From Candidatus Nitrosopumilus sp. (GTDB lineage Archaea > Thermoproteota > Nitrososphaeria > Nitrososphaerales > Nitrosopumilaceae), in NCBI GenBank assembly GCA_013002265.1, contig JABDKK010000196.1:1-24399 (forward strand): DNA of 24,399 nucleotides, written 5' to 3'. The notes under the pieces are model-generated. The model did not search any database. It was not told where the DNA came from and worked only from the letters and a program-made list of their open reading frames with translations. Below, piece by piece: positions 6,435 to 14,009 of this stretch (its first letter is position 1; each line of letters opens with the position of its first letter). The position numbers were made by a program, and so were the translations under genes.

Positions 6435-6515
6435 CTAGTTTATGTGAGCTTTTGGGCCCCAGCTAACACCGCAAGATGTCTCTGACTCAATGAGTCCACT
6501 TTGAATGTGTTTTTG
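6435..6515 (-). pseudogene. 3' remnant of a minus-strand gene
   Basis: On the minus strand an open stretch of 26 codons reads QKHIQSGLIESETSCGVSWG then PKAHIN and a stop at 6435-6437. It starts directly after a TAA and lacks a start codon. A run of six T next to that stop could mark an old frameshift. The residues look protein-like, but the family is unknown. It contains the palindrome at 6484-6496. Confidence 0.3.
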
Positions 6516-6632
6516 TTAAAAAATAGGGGCCAAAAATAATTACTCTTAGCTAAAAAAAATCAGCAAATACAAGAGGAGATCTTAATAAGTTCGTGGATTT
6601 TTAGAGATGACTGAATGCATGGATTATTCTAA

Positions 6633-6800
6633 CTCGACGTTCAAGGAATCCAATACTTACAAGTTGTATCACACAGTGAAGACATTGTACCTTAAGAATA
6701 TGATCAATTTGGAGATAATACTATAGAATTGCGTGGGTAATTCATATATCTAGTTGGAACATTTGATCGTCAAACATTTTTTAATTATTGCATTGAGTAA
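6633..6800 (+). pseudogene. Gene remnant with two in-frame TAA codons
   Basis: The frame starting at 6633 reads LDVQGIQYLQVVSHSEDIVP, TAA, EYDQFGDNTIELRG, TAA, FIYLVGTFDRQTFFNY and a stop at 6798-6800. The three pieces have continuous protein-like composition; no start codon is left. It overlaps the end of the minus-strand gene at 6785 by 16 nt. It is probably a decayed small gene of unknown family. Confidence 0.35.
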
Positions 6801-6976
6801 TGAACATCACAAAATAACACTATACCATTTGGAAGTGTTTTTGCCGTGATAGAATGACCATCTTCCAAACCTTTTCCACAAACATAGCACTCAACAGGAG
6901 ATACAGAAGAATTCAGATTTTGGGATTTTTTAGAAAATTGCATATCTTGCAAAATTGCTCTTTTTACTCTCTGCAT
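6785..6976 (-). CDS. Small zinc-ribbon-like protein (63 aa)
   Basis: The C-terminal half has C-x-x-C (ECYVCGKGLEDGHSITAKTL) followed by CDVH, so three Cys and a His could bind one zinc. The N-terminal part (MQRVKRAILQDMQFSKKSQN) is basic and helical. I prefer ATG 6976 to the in-frame ATG at 6988. The TATA-like box read on this strand (tatatc, 7002-7007) lies about 27 nt from 6976, which fits a leaderless mRNA. The gene is divergent from the trp operon, with a direct repeat in between. Its function is unknown; a nucleic-acid or partner-binding adaptor is a guess. Confidence 0.65.
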   Translation of the reverse strand: MQRVKRAILQDMQFSKKSQNLNSSVSPVECYVCGKGLEDGHSITAKTLPNGIVLFCDVHYSMQ

Positions 6977-7000
6977 GATGTTTACCATACGAACAATTAA

Positions 7001-7027
7001 GATATAAAGGTACCGTACTATACCGTA
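7001..7027. promoter_or_regulatory. TATA box plus TACCGTA direct repeat
   Basis: A minus-strand TATA element (gatataaa, 7001-7008) serves the small zinc protein. Directly upstream of it, TACCGTA occurs twice (7011-7017 and 7021-7027), exactly 10 bp apart. Two half-sites on one helix face are typical of a dimeric or cooperative regulator. The site lies between the small zinc gene and trpE, about 65 bp before the trp TATA box, so it could act on either. Confidence 0.45.
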
Positions 7028-7090
7028 ATTTAGTTGTGGCTAAATCAATTTAATCCAACAAAAGTAGTCATTTAGAATCCCACTCATCAA

Positions 7091-7098
7091 TTTAAATA
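7091..7098 (+). promoter_or_regulatory. trp operon TATA box
   Basis: tttaaata at 7091-7098 lies about 27 nt before an expected start of transcription near 7121-7124, which is nearly at the trpE GTG (7125). The mRNA is therefore probably almost leaderless, leaving no room for an attenuator. Confidence 0.5.
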
Positions 7099-7124
7099 AT
7101 AAACCGGCTAAATTTTGTTTATGG

Positions 7125-8474
7125 GTGGACACCTTTGGAAAAACTCAAGCAAAAGTAATACCCCTAGATTTATCTGAAAACCAATTTCAAATTTATAATA
7201 AAATTTCCAGAAACTATTCTCACTCTTTTCTTTTTGAATCATTAACAGGACCTGAAGTTTTAGCAGAAACTTCAGTGATGGGTTTTGATCCAAAAATTGT
7301 CCTAAAAGGGTATTCGGATAAAGTTGAGATTATACAAAATGGTAAAACACAAACAGTAAAAACAAAAGATCCATTTTCAGAATTAAAAAAATTACTTAGA
7401 AAAACAAATGATACTTCATATAGATATCTAGGTGGTGCAGTTGGAGTTGTAAATTATGATGCAATTAGAATTGTAGAAGACATTCCAGATACTCATAATT
7501 CACCTCAGCCTCTTATGGAATTTGGAATATATGATGATGGGATACTATATGATAATTTGCACAAAAAGTTATTTTATTTTTATAATGATGAAAATAGATT
7601 CGATGATTTGGTAATGGGAGAGGATAAATTTGAAGACTTTCATTCTAATGCTGTAACACCAAATATGGATGAAGACAAATTTTCAGAGATTGTAAACAAG
7701 GCCAAAACATACATTCAAGATGGAGATATTTTTCAAGTTGTTTTATCTCGCAAATTTACGTTTGATGCAACTGGTGACAATTTAACATTATACAAAACAC
7801 TAAGACATCTTAATCCTTCACCATACATGTATCATCTTAAACAAAATGAAAAAACAGTAATTGGTGCATCTCCAGAAATGCTGGTTAGAATAACAGATGA
7901 CAAAGTTGAGACATTTCCTATTGCTGGAACTAGAAAGATTACAGAAGATGAAAATGAAAACAAAAGATTGGCAAATGAATTAATCAATGATGAAAAAGAA
8001 CTTGCTGAGCACACAATGTTAGTAGATTTAGGTAGAAATGATATTGGACGGGTCTGCAAATACGGAACTGTCCATCCAGAATCATTAATGGAGATTAAGC
8101 GATTTAGTCATGTTCAGCACATTGTAAGTCATATTACAGGCACTCTTGATCCTAAAAACGATATGTTTGATGCGTTTAAAGCAGTTTTTCCTGCTGGAAC
8201 TGTATCTGGAGCTCCAAAAGTAAGGGCTATGCAAATAATTGAAGAATTGGAAACAGAGGCCAGAGGGCCATATGCTGGTGCAGTAGGATATTTTTCATAC
8301 AATGGATGTTGTGATTTTGCAATTGCCATAAGAAGTATTTTCATTGAAAATAACAGAGGATTTGTACAATCAGGTGCAGGAATAGTGTCAGACTCTGTTG
8401 ATAAAAACGAATTCAAAGAAACAGAACACAAGGCAGGAGCAATGCTACAATCTCTCAAAGAGGCATCAAATTGA
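7125..8474 (+). CDS. trpE: Anthranilate synthase component I
   Basis: TrpE converts chorismate and ammonia (delivered by TrpG) to anthranilate, the first step of tryptophan synthesis. At 449 residues it has normal length for archaea. The C-terminal chorismate-binding domain shows GDIFQVVLSRKF, GASPEMLVRI, PIAGTRKIT, LVDLGRNDIGRV, FPAGTVSGAPK and QSGAGIVSDS. The N-terminal domain keeps the Trp-binding feedback motif LLES-x10-S as LFES (residues 36-39) and Ser50, so end-product inhibition is expected. GTG 7125 is the start; the ATG at 7121 is out of frame and soon hits a stop. The trpE stop overlaps the trpG start by 4 nt, so the two subunits are coupled in translation. Confidence 0.96.
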   Translation: MDTFGKTQAKVIPLDLSENQFQIYNKISRNYSHSFLFESLTGPEVLAETSVMGFDPKIVLKGYSDKVEIIQNGKTQTVKTKDPFSELKKLLRKTNDTSYRYLGGAVGVVNYDAIRIVEDIPDTHNSPQPLMEFGIYDDGILYDNLHKKLFYFYNDENRFDDLVMGEDKFEDFHSNAVTPNMDEDKFSEIVNKAKTYIQDGDIFQVVLSRKFTFDATGDNLTLYKTLRHLNPSPYMYHLKQNEKTVIGASPEMLVRITDDKVETFPIAGTRKITEDENENKRLANELINDEKELAEHTMLVDLGRNDIGRVCKYGTVHPESLMEIKRFSHVQHIVSHITGTLDPKNDMFDAFKAVFPAGTVSGAPKVRAMQIIEELETEARGPYAGAVGYFSYNGCCDFAIAIRSIFIENNRGFVQSGAGIVSDSVDKNEFKETEHKAGAMLQSLKEASN

Positions 8475-9064
8475 AATTTTTAATCATTGATAATTATGAT
8501 TCATTTGTGTATAATATTGCGCAGTATCTAGGAGAGTTGGGTGTAGATAGCGATGTCATTAGAAATGACAAAATTACTTTGGAGCAGATTAAGCAAAAAA
8601 ATTATGATGCAATAATTATTTCACCGGGACCAGGAACCCCTGAAGATAAAAAATATTTTGGGGTTTGTTCAGAGGTAATTAAAGAAATAGGCCCTATAAT
8701 TCCCATTCTAGGAATTTGTTTAGGACATCAAGGAATTATAGATGCTTATGGTGGTAAAGTAACAAATGCAGGATGTGTTAGACATGGTAAAACTAGTCCG
8801 GTAAAACACACAAATTCTGAATTGTTCCAAAATATAAAAAATCCATTCAAAGCAACACGGTATCACAGTTTAGTGGGAGACAAAACAATAATTCCAAATA
8901 TTTTAGAGATTACTGCAACTGCATCAGATGATGGAGAAATAATGGCAGTAAAACACAAAAAATATCTTATCGAAGGAGTTCAGTTTCATCCTGAATCAAT
9001 AATGACAGAGGACGGTAAGAAAATTCTTGAAAATTTCATAAAACAAGTAAAGGAGAAAAAATGA
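8471..9064 (+). CDS. trpG: Anthranilate synthase component II (glutamine amidotransferase)
   Basis: TrpG hydrolyses glutamine and passes ammonia to TrpE. At 197 residues it is a stand-alone class I amidotransferase, not fused to TrpD. Visible motifs are IDNYDSFVYN at the N-terminus, the oxyanion strand SPGPGTP (51-57), nucleophile Cys83 in GICLGHQ, and the His173/Glu175 pair in VQFHPES. The start is TTG 8471, overlapping the trpE stop by 4 nt. The gene overlaps trpD by 4 nt at its 3' end. The same fold could be pabA, but no pabB is present and the trp context decides. Confidence 0.95.
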   Translation: MKFLIIDNYDSFVYNIAQYLGELGVDSDVIRNDKITLEQIKQKNYDAIIISPGPGTPEDKKYFGVCSEVIKEIGPIIPILGICLGHQGIIDAYGGKVTNAGCVRHGKTSPVKHTNSELFQNIKNPFKATRYHSLVGDKTIIPNILEITATASDDGEIMAVKHKKYLIEGVQFHPESIMTEDGKKILENFIKQVKEKK

Positions 9065-10107
9065 TTTCAGGTTTAATTACAAAATTACAACAAAAAAAGA
9101 ATCTCTCCTATGATGAGATAAACGAAGTTATGACAGATATTCTGTCAGGGAACACTAGCGACTCTGAAAATGTAGATTTTCTCTCAAACTTAGCAGAGAA
9201 AGGAGAGACTGATGAGGAATTATTAGGAATGCTAGATAAGATGCAGGAATTTGCACTCAAAGTTGAGCCCAAAAATCAAGGAACCATAATAGACATGTGT
9301 GGAACAGGGGGAGATAAACTTCAAACCTTTAACATATCAACAACGTCATCATTTGTGGTAGCTGCTGCAGGCGGAGCGGTGGCCAAACATGGAAATCGCT
9401 CAAGTTCTGGAATCTCAGGGAGTGCAGATATTTTTGAATATTTTGGATATGATTTGAATCAAGAGTCAACACAAATTTCAAACATTTTACAAAGACACAA
9501 TATCTGTTTTATGTTTGCACAAAAATTTCATCCTGCAATGAAGCATGTATCTTCTGCTAGAAAGCAAATAGGAAAAAGGACAGCATTTAATCTCCTAGGA
9601 CCACTTTCAAATCCAGCAGGAGTTAAGAATCAACTCGTAGGAGTTTTTTCAATGGAGTATTTGGATAGATTACCATTGATTCTTAAAAGAAAAGGTGCAG
9701 AAAACGTTATGACAGTTCGCTCAGATGATGGAATGGATGAATTTTCTACTAGTTCTACAAATAGAGTCTGTGTTTTACGAAATGGCAAAGTACTCATGAA
9801 GGCAATTGATCCTGAAGTTGTAGGACTTCATAAATCAAAACTATCAGATATCCAAATTAAAACCAAAGAAGAAGCAATAGAATCATTTGTTGGTGTGCTA
9901 AACAATACGGCAAATCAAGCTATGATTGAGACAACAGCACTTAATGCAGCTGGGGGTTTGATTGTTGCAGACATTTGTAAAAATTTTGAAGAGGCAGTAG
10001 AAATGGCACTAGCAACAATAAAAGAGGGAAAGGCAATGTCAGTGTTAGAAAAGTTTGTCAAAGATACTGGAAATATTTCAAAATTAAAGGAGATCACCCA
10101 TGGCTGA
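9061..10107 (+). CDS. trpD: Anthranilate phosphoribosyltransferase
   Basis: TrpD joins anthranilate to phosphoribosyl pyrophosphate, giving phosphoribosyl-anthranilate. The 348 residues match the family. The PRPP-binding loop CGTGGDKLQTFNIST (GTGGD at 81-85) and KHGNRSSSGISGSAD (109 onwards) are intact, as is the anthranilate-site region KFHPAMKHVSSARKQIGKRT and NLLGPLSNPA. ATG 9061 has a strong ribosome site (aaaggag, 9050-9056) and overlaps the trpG stop. The 3' end overlaps trpC by 8 nt. Fold and motifs distinguish it from the related pyrimidine phosphorylases. Confidence 0.95.
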   Translation: MISGLITKLQQKKNLSYDEINEVMTDILSGNTSDSENVDFLSNLAEKGETDEELLGMLDKMQEFALKVEPKNQGTIIDMCGTGGDKLQTFNISTTSSFVVAAAGGAVAKHGNRSSSGISGSADIFEYFGYDLNQESTQISNILQRHNICFMFAQKFHPAMKHVSSARKQIGKRTAFNLLGPLSNPAGVKNQLVGVFSMEYLDRLPLILKRKGAENVMTVRSDDGMDEFSTSSTNRVCVLRNGKVLMKAIDPEVVGLHKSKLSDIQIKTKEEAIESFVGVLNNTANQAMIETTALNAAGGLIVADICKNFEEAVEMALATIKEGKAMSVLEKFVKDTGNISKLKEITHG

Positions 10108-10876
10108 AAATATTCTGAGAAAATTGGTAAATAATTCACAGATGGCAATTGATGATGGAGTTTATGATATAGATGTAGATTTGCAAAAATCAAACAAGGA
10201 TTTTATTCAAATTACTAAGACAAACCCCCATGCAACTCTACTAACAGAGGTGAAGTTTTCCTCACCATCCTTAGGCAAAATAAGAACTTTAACTGATCCC
10301 GTAAGGATAGCAACCCAAATGATTTCTGGAGGCTCAAAGGGCCTGTCGGTTTTAACACAACCTCATCTTTTTAATGGATCACCAGAATATTTTGTCAAAA
10401 TCAGGCAGGCAGTAGACGTGCCATTACTCATGAAAGACATCATAATAGACAAGATCCAAATTGATGCTGCAAAAAAGATGGGAGCAGACTTTATGCTTTT
10501 AATCCAATCAATATTTGATAAAGGCCATCTAAGCGAAATTGACGAATATATCGGTTATGGCCATAAGAACGGTTTACAAGTTTTACTTGAGGTTCATACC
10601 AAACAAGAATTCCACAATGCCCTAAAAACAGATGCTGATCTGATAGGAATCAACAATAGAAACCTCGACACGCTAGAAATTGAGCTTAAAACTACTGAGA
10701 CTATTTTATCAGGGGAAGAAAAATCAAGACTAATTTTATCTGAAAGTGGTATTGAGACACCTGAAGACATACAATATCTAAAAAAGAGTGGAGCAGATGC
10801 ATTTCTGATAGGATCAAGTATTATGAAAAGTGACAACATTGAAGAACAGGTAAAGAAATTGGTGAATGCGTATTGA
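10100..10876 (+). CDS. trpC: Indole-3-glycerol-phosphate synthase
   Basis: TrpC closes the ring of carboxyphenylamino-deoxyribulose phosphate to indole-glycerol phosphate. It is a TIM barrel of 258 residues. Key residues appear in order: TEVKFSSPS (Glu50, Lys52), LLMKDIII (Lys112, the likely general acid), LLEVHT (Glu164), GINNRNL, and LSESGI (Glu215). The phosphate-binding end FLIGSSIM is intact. ATG 10100 has aaaggagatc just upstream. It is not fused to trpF, and no trpF lies next to it, although trpF usually sits between trpC and trpB. Confidence 0.95.
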   Translation: MAENILRKLVNNSQMAIDDGVYDIDVDLQKSNKDFIQITKTNPHATLLTEVKFSSPSLGKIRTLTDPVRIATQMISGGSKGLSVLTQPHLFNGSPEYFVKIRQAVDVPLLMKDIIIDKIQIDAAKKMGADFMLLIQSIFDKGHLSEIDEYIGYGHKNGLQVLLEVHTKQEFHNALKTDADLIGINNRNLDTLEIELKTTETILSGEEKSRLILSESGIETPEDIQYLKKSGADAFLIGSSIMKSDNIEEQVKKLVNAY

Positions 10877-12081
10877 AATATCCTAAAGATGGGAAATTTG
10901 GTGAATTTGGGGGCAAATACATTCCAGAAACTTTAGTTCCTGCGATTGAAGAATTAGAAGAAAATTATCTAAAATATAAAAATGAAAAGAATTTCAAAAA
11001 AGAATTAGATTATTATCTCAAAGTGTATGCTGGTCGTCCAACCCCATTATACTATGCAAAGAATTTATCTGAAAAACTCGGAGGAGCTAAAATCTATCTA
11101 AAAAGGGAGGATCTTCTGCATGGAGGAGCTCACAAAATCAACAACACATTAGGACAAGCACTGCTTGCAAAAAAAATGAATAAAAAGAGAATAATTGCTG
11201 AAACAGGAGCTGGGCAGCATGGAGTGGCAACTGCTATGGCATGTGCAGCTTTGGGAATGAAAGCAGAGGTCTACATGGGATACAAAGATACCATTAGACA
11301 GAAGCTTAATGTTTTTCGAATGAATATGTTGGGCTCTAAAGTTCATCCAGTAAAATCAGGCTCTCAAACTCTAAAAGATGCAATTAATGATGCAATTAGA
11401 GATTGGATTACCAATGTGGAAACAACATACTATCTTCTAGGCTCAGCAGTAGGACCGCATCCATATCCCGTAATGGTAAGAGATTTTCAAAGTGTGATTG
11501 GGAATGAAATCAAATCGCAGATGAAAAAAATTGACAATAAAATGCCTGATAGTGTAATTGCATGTGTTGGCGGAGGATCAAACGCCATAGGAACATTTTA
11601 TCCACTAGTAGATTCAAATTCCGAAATCATTGGAGTTGAGGCTGCAGGTCATGGGTTAAAAACAAAGATGCATTCAGCAACATTATCTGCAGGTAGTAAG
11701 GGAGTACTGCATGGAATGATGACGTATTTACTTCAAGACAAGGAAGGACAGATTACTGAAACTCATAGTATATCGGCTGGACTTGATTATCCTGGAGTAG
11801 GTCCTGAACACTCTTACTATAAAGACACTAAACGAATTAAATATCATGCCGCAACAGATGTAGAAGTAATTGATGCATTTCTAATGTTAACAAGAACAGA
11901 AGGAATTATTCCAGCATTAGAATCAGCACATGCGATTGCAGAAGCAATAAAGGTTGCAAGAAAGAGCAAGAAATCAGAATCAATTGTAGTCACACTTTCA
12001 GGTAGAGGAGACAAAGACGTAGAAGAAGTTCAAAATTATCTAAATAAAAATACCAAAAACAAAGTCAAGAAAATCCAATGA
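10873..12081 (+). CDS. trpB: Tryptophan synthase beta chain (TrpB1 type)
   Basis: TrpB condenses indole with serine using pyridoxal phosphate. At 402 residues it is the TrpB1 type that partners with TrpA. PLP Lys88 is in GGAHKINN, catalytic Glu110 in AETGAGQHGVA, the cofactor phosphate loop is CVGGGSNAIG, and the C-terminal serine motif is LSGRGDKDV. GRPTPLYYAKNL and GPHPYPVMVRDFQ also fit the TrpB1 family. The start is TTG 10873, overlapping the trpC stop by 4 nt. After it comes a 45-nt gap holding a TATA-like box before trpA. Confidence 0.96.
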   Translation: MKYPKDGKFGEFGGKYIPETLVPAIEELEENYLKYKNEKNFKKELDYYLKVYAGRPTPLYYAKNLSEKLGGAKIYLKREDLLHGGAHKINNTLGQALLAKKMNKKRIIAETGAGQHGVATAMACAALGMKAEVYMGYKDTIRQKLNVFRMNMLGSKVHPVKSGSQTLKDAINDAIRDWITNVETTYYLLGSAVGPHPYPVMVRDFQSVIGNEIKSQMKKIDNKMPDSVIACVGGGSNAIGTFYPLVDSNSEIIGVEAAGHGLKTKMHSATLSAGSKGVLHGMMTYLLQDKEGQITETHSISAGLDYPGVGPEHSYYKDTKRIKYHAATDVEVIDAFLMLTRTEGIIPALESAHAIAEAIKVARKSKKSESIVVTLSGRGDKDVEEVQNYLNKNTKNKVKKIQ

Positions 12082-12091
12082 TTCAAAACAG

Positions 12092-12100
12092 TTTTTATTA
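12092..12100 (+). promoter_or_regulatory. Possible internal promoter for trpA
   Basis: tttttatta at 12092-12100 lies about 26-30 nt before ATG 12127. It sits in the only real gap of the trp operon, so trpA may have its own leaderless transcript in addition to read-through. Confidence 0.35.
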
Positions 12101-12126
12101 AATGTAGAAAAGAGCGTACTAGACAA

Positions 12127-12939
12127 ATGTCAAGAATTAAAGAAAAATTTGCAGATCTTGAGGAAAAAAACCAAAAAGCACTGATTTCATACATCATGGT
12201 TGGGTTCCCAAATGAAAAATCCACATTATTGGCAATTAAAGGCTTGATTAAGGGTGGAATAGATATTATTGAATTAGGTTTTCCATTCTCTGATCCTCTA
12301 GCAGACGGCCCAGTAATTCAGAATGCCAGTACAATTTCATTAGAGGAAGGTACAAAAATCAATAAATTTTTCAGAATTGTAAAAAAAATAAGAAAAGAAA
12401 CAGATATCCCTCTAGTATTAATGACATACACGAATATTTTGTATCATAAAGGATATTCAAAATTCATTTCAGATGCTAAAAAGGCAGGAATTGACGGATT
12501 TATTTTACCTGATATGTCAGTTGAAGAGTCAAAAGAATATTTGCAAGCAGCTAAAGCTAAAGCAGACACTATATTTTTAATTTCACCCAACACTAGTAAA
12601 AGTAGAATTAAAAAAATTGCAGAAGCATCATCTGGATTTTTGTATCTTGTGGCCATTTTTGGAACAACTGGTATCAAAACAGGAATAAAACAATACACAT
12701 TGAATGCAATTAAAGAAGTCAAAAAACAAACCAAAGGAAAAATCCCAATCGGAGTTGGATTCGGAGTATCAACGCCTGAAGACGTGAAAAAATACATCAA
12801 AGCAGGTGCTGATGGAGTAATTGTAGGAAGTGCATTTCTTAAATTGATTCAAAAGACGCCGCAGGAAAAAATGGAATCAAAAATTGCATCTTTTACAAAA
12901 AACCTCAAAAAAGCCACCATACTAAAGCAAGAACCGTAA
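12127..12939 (+). CDS. trpA: Tryptophan synthase alpha chain
   Basis: TrpA splits indole-glycerol phosphate into indole, which tunnels to TrpB, and glyceraldehyde-3-phosphate. The 270-residue TIM barrel keeps catalytic Glu49 and Asp60 in IIELGFPFSDPLADGP, the same positions as in enteric TrpA. It also has the phosphate-binding segments VAIFGTTGIK (loop 6), IPIGVGFGVSTPED and GVIVGSAFL. ATG 12127 follows a 45-nt gap after trpB. It is the last gene of the operon, followed by an inverted repeat and a strong hairpin terminator. Confidence 0.96.
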   Translation: MSRIKEKFADLEEKNQKALISYIMVGFPNEKSTLLAIKGLIKGGIDIIELGFPFSDPLADGPVIQNASTISLEEGTKINKFFRIVKKIRKETDIPLVLMTYTNILYHKGYSKFISDAKKAGIDGFILPDMSVEESKEYLQAAKAKADTIFLISPNTSKSRIKKIAEASSGFLYLVAIFGTTGIKTGIKQYTLNAIKEVKKQTKGKIPIGVGFGVSTPEDVKKYIKAGADGVIVGSAFLKLIQKTPQEKMESKIASFTKNLKKATILKQEP

Positions 12940-12945
12940 TAGAGA

Positions 12946-13002
12946 GGTGGTCAAGTTTACAAACGGGTATGGAGGGAAAACTCAATTTCAGTCATGACCA
13001 CC
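12946..13002 (+). repeat. Long-loop inverted repeat downstream of trpA
   Basis: ggtggtca (12946-12953) and tgaccacc (12995-13002) are perfect 8-bp inverted arms 41 nt apart, starting 6 nt after the trpA stop. The enclosed segment is purine-rich and has no reading frame. It may be a 3'-end RNA structure of the trp mRNA or an operator pair. The GTGGTC/GACCAC core is the same as in the hairpin at 2898-2929. Confidence 0.4.
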
Positions 13003-13053
13003 AGACTAGATGTTCTCATACCATATTATCATAACAAAAATAAAAAAACCACG

Positions 13054-13077
13054 TAAACAATCCTGAAAGATTGTTTA
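13054..13077. terminator. Bidirectional terminator between trpA and cupredoxin gene
   Basis: taaacaatc (13054-13062) and gattgttta (13069-13077) form a perfect 9-bp stem with a 6-nt loop. Poly-T follows on each side: a T8 run around 13090 on the plus strand and a T7 run (13043-13049) on the minus strand. It sits between two convergent genes and should end both transcripts. Confidence 0.65.
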
Positions 13078-13119
13078 TTGAACTAGAATTTTTTTTGCAT
13101 TTGTATAGATCGAAAATTT

Positions 13120-13872
13120 TCAAATAATAGAGAATTTTGTTCGTGTAAAAAGGAATGTTGAAAATAATCCAATAGCTAAAACAACCATTGCAAAGAAACT
13201 AAATTCAGGAATTACATGGGTGCCCATAATTTTAATTTCCTTTGAATGAGGAGGCATAGGAATTGTCAGTTTAGTTCCAGTAGTTGTGATTTCAGTTTCA
13301 AAATCAGTAATCACATTATCCACCCAAACTGCAGTGGGGTTTTCAATTAATTTATCAGGCAAAATTAATGTGATTTGTTCATTCTCAGAATCTTCAGATA
13401 TTACAAAAATCAAAGTTTTTTCTGAAGAATTTATTGTAACAGTATTTTGAAGATTACTATCAAGAACATATTTTACTGTAAATCCTAAACCATCATCGGT
13501 AAACCCAGAACCAACATTGTGGATGGATTTTACACTGCCAGGATTCTTTACAACATGAACAGCTCCGTTCATCCAAGGATGAATACTACAAAAATAGTAA
13601 AAATCACCGAGTTCAGAAAATTCCAAGGCATAATAATCCCCAGCATTGATAAAACCACTATCAAATTTTCCGTCTATTTCACCAGATTGGGTAACAGAGG
13701 TAATTGTATGAAAACCACTATCAGCATTTTCCCAAGTAATTGAATTATTAGGATACACCGTGATTTCACCAGTAGTTATGCCTGTTGTTTTTTCAGACCA
13801 AAAATAAGGAGCATCGGGATCCGATGCACCAGATGGTATAATGATAGTGTATGTCTTTTCTGCAAACACCAT
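13120..13872 (-). CDS. Membrane-anchored blue copper (plastocyanin-like) protein
   Basis: A cupredoxin domain fills residues 6-110, with all four type 1 copper ligands: His55 (GFHTITS), Cys95, His98 and Met101 (FCSIHPWMNG). A second beta-rich domain (about 115-215) follows, then VIPEFSFFAMVVLAIGLFST, a membrane span preceded by Pro-Glu-Phe and followed by a basic tail, like PEF-type C-terminal anchors of archaeal surface proteins. In ammonia oxidisers such proteins carry electrons outside the membrane. ATG 13872 lies inside the signal peptide (MVFA before EKTYT). The rest of the signal (MRQVFFVLPLLLIIV from ATG 13930) is one frame off, so the gene has a one-base frameshift around 13873-13890, or a sequence error. 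The product as called lacks a complete export signal. Confidence 0.85.
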   Translation of the reverse strand: MVFAEKTYTIIIPSGASDPDAPYFWSEKTTGITTGEITVYPNNSITWENADSGFHTITSVTQSGEIDGKFDSGFINAGDYYALEFSELGDFYYFCSIHPWMNGAVHVVKNPGSVKSIHNVGSGFTDDGLGFTVKYVLDSNLQNTVTINSSEKTLIFVISEDSENEQITLILPDKLIENPTAVWVDNVITDFETEITTTGTKLTIPMPPHSKEIKIMGTHVIPEFSFFAMVVLAIGLFSTFLFTRTKFSII

Positions 13873-14009
13873 AGATGCAGAGACAAACTATAATCAGTAA
13901 AAGTGGTAGAACAAAAAAAACTTGCCGCATTACAGAGTTAACCAATATATTCTATTTCAATTATCATGACAGACAAAACATACAAAAACCAGATGCTTGT
14001 TTCATAAAT

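Noticed and set aside
7832..8458. Minus-strand ORFs inside trpE and similar long antisense frames in trpD, trpC, trpA, pyrG and thrS
   Set aside because: They lie fully within well-identified genes and have typical antisense composition.
13875..14009. 45-codon N-terminal extension of PyrG
   Set aside because: CTP synthases begin right before the P-loop strand. The extension has no similarity to the family and overlaps the cupredoxin signal peptide.
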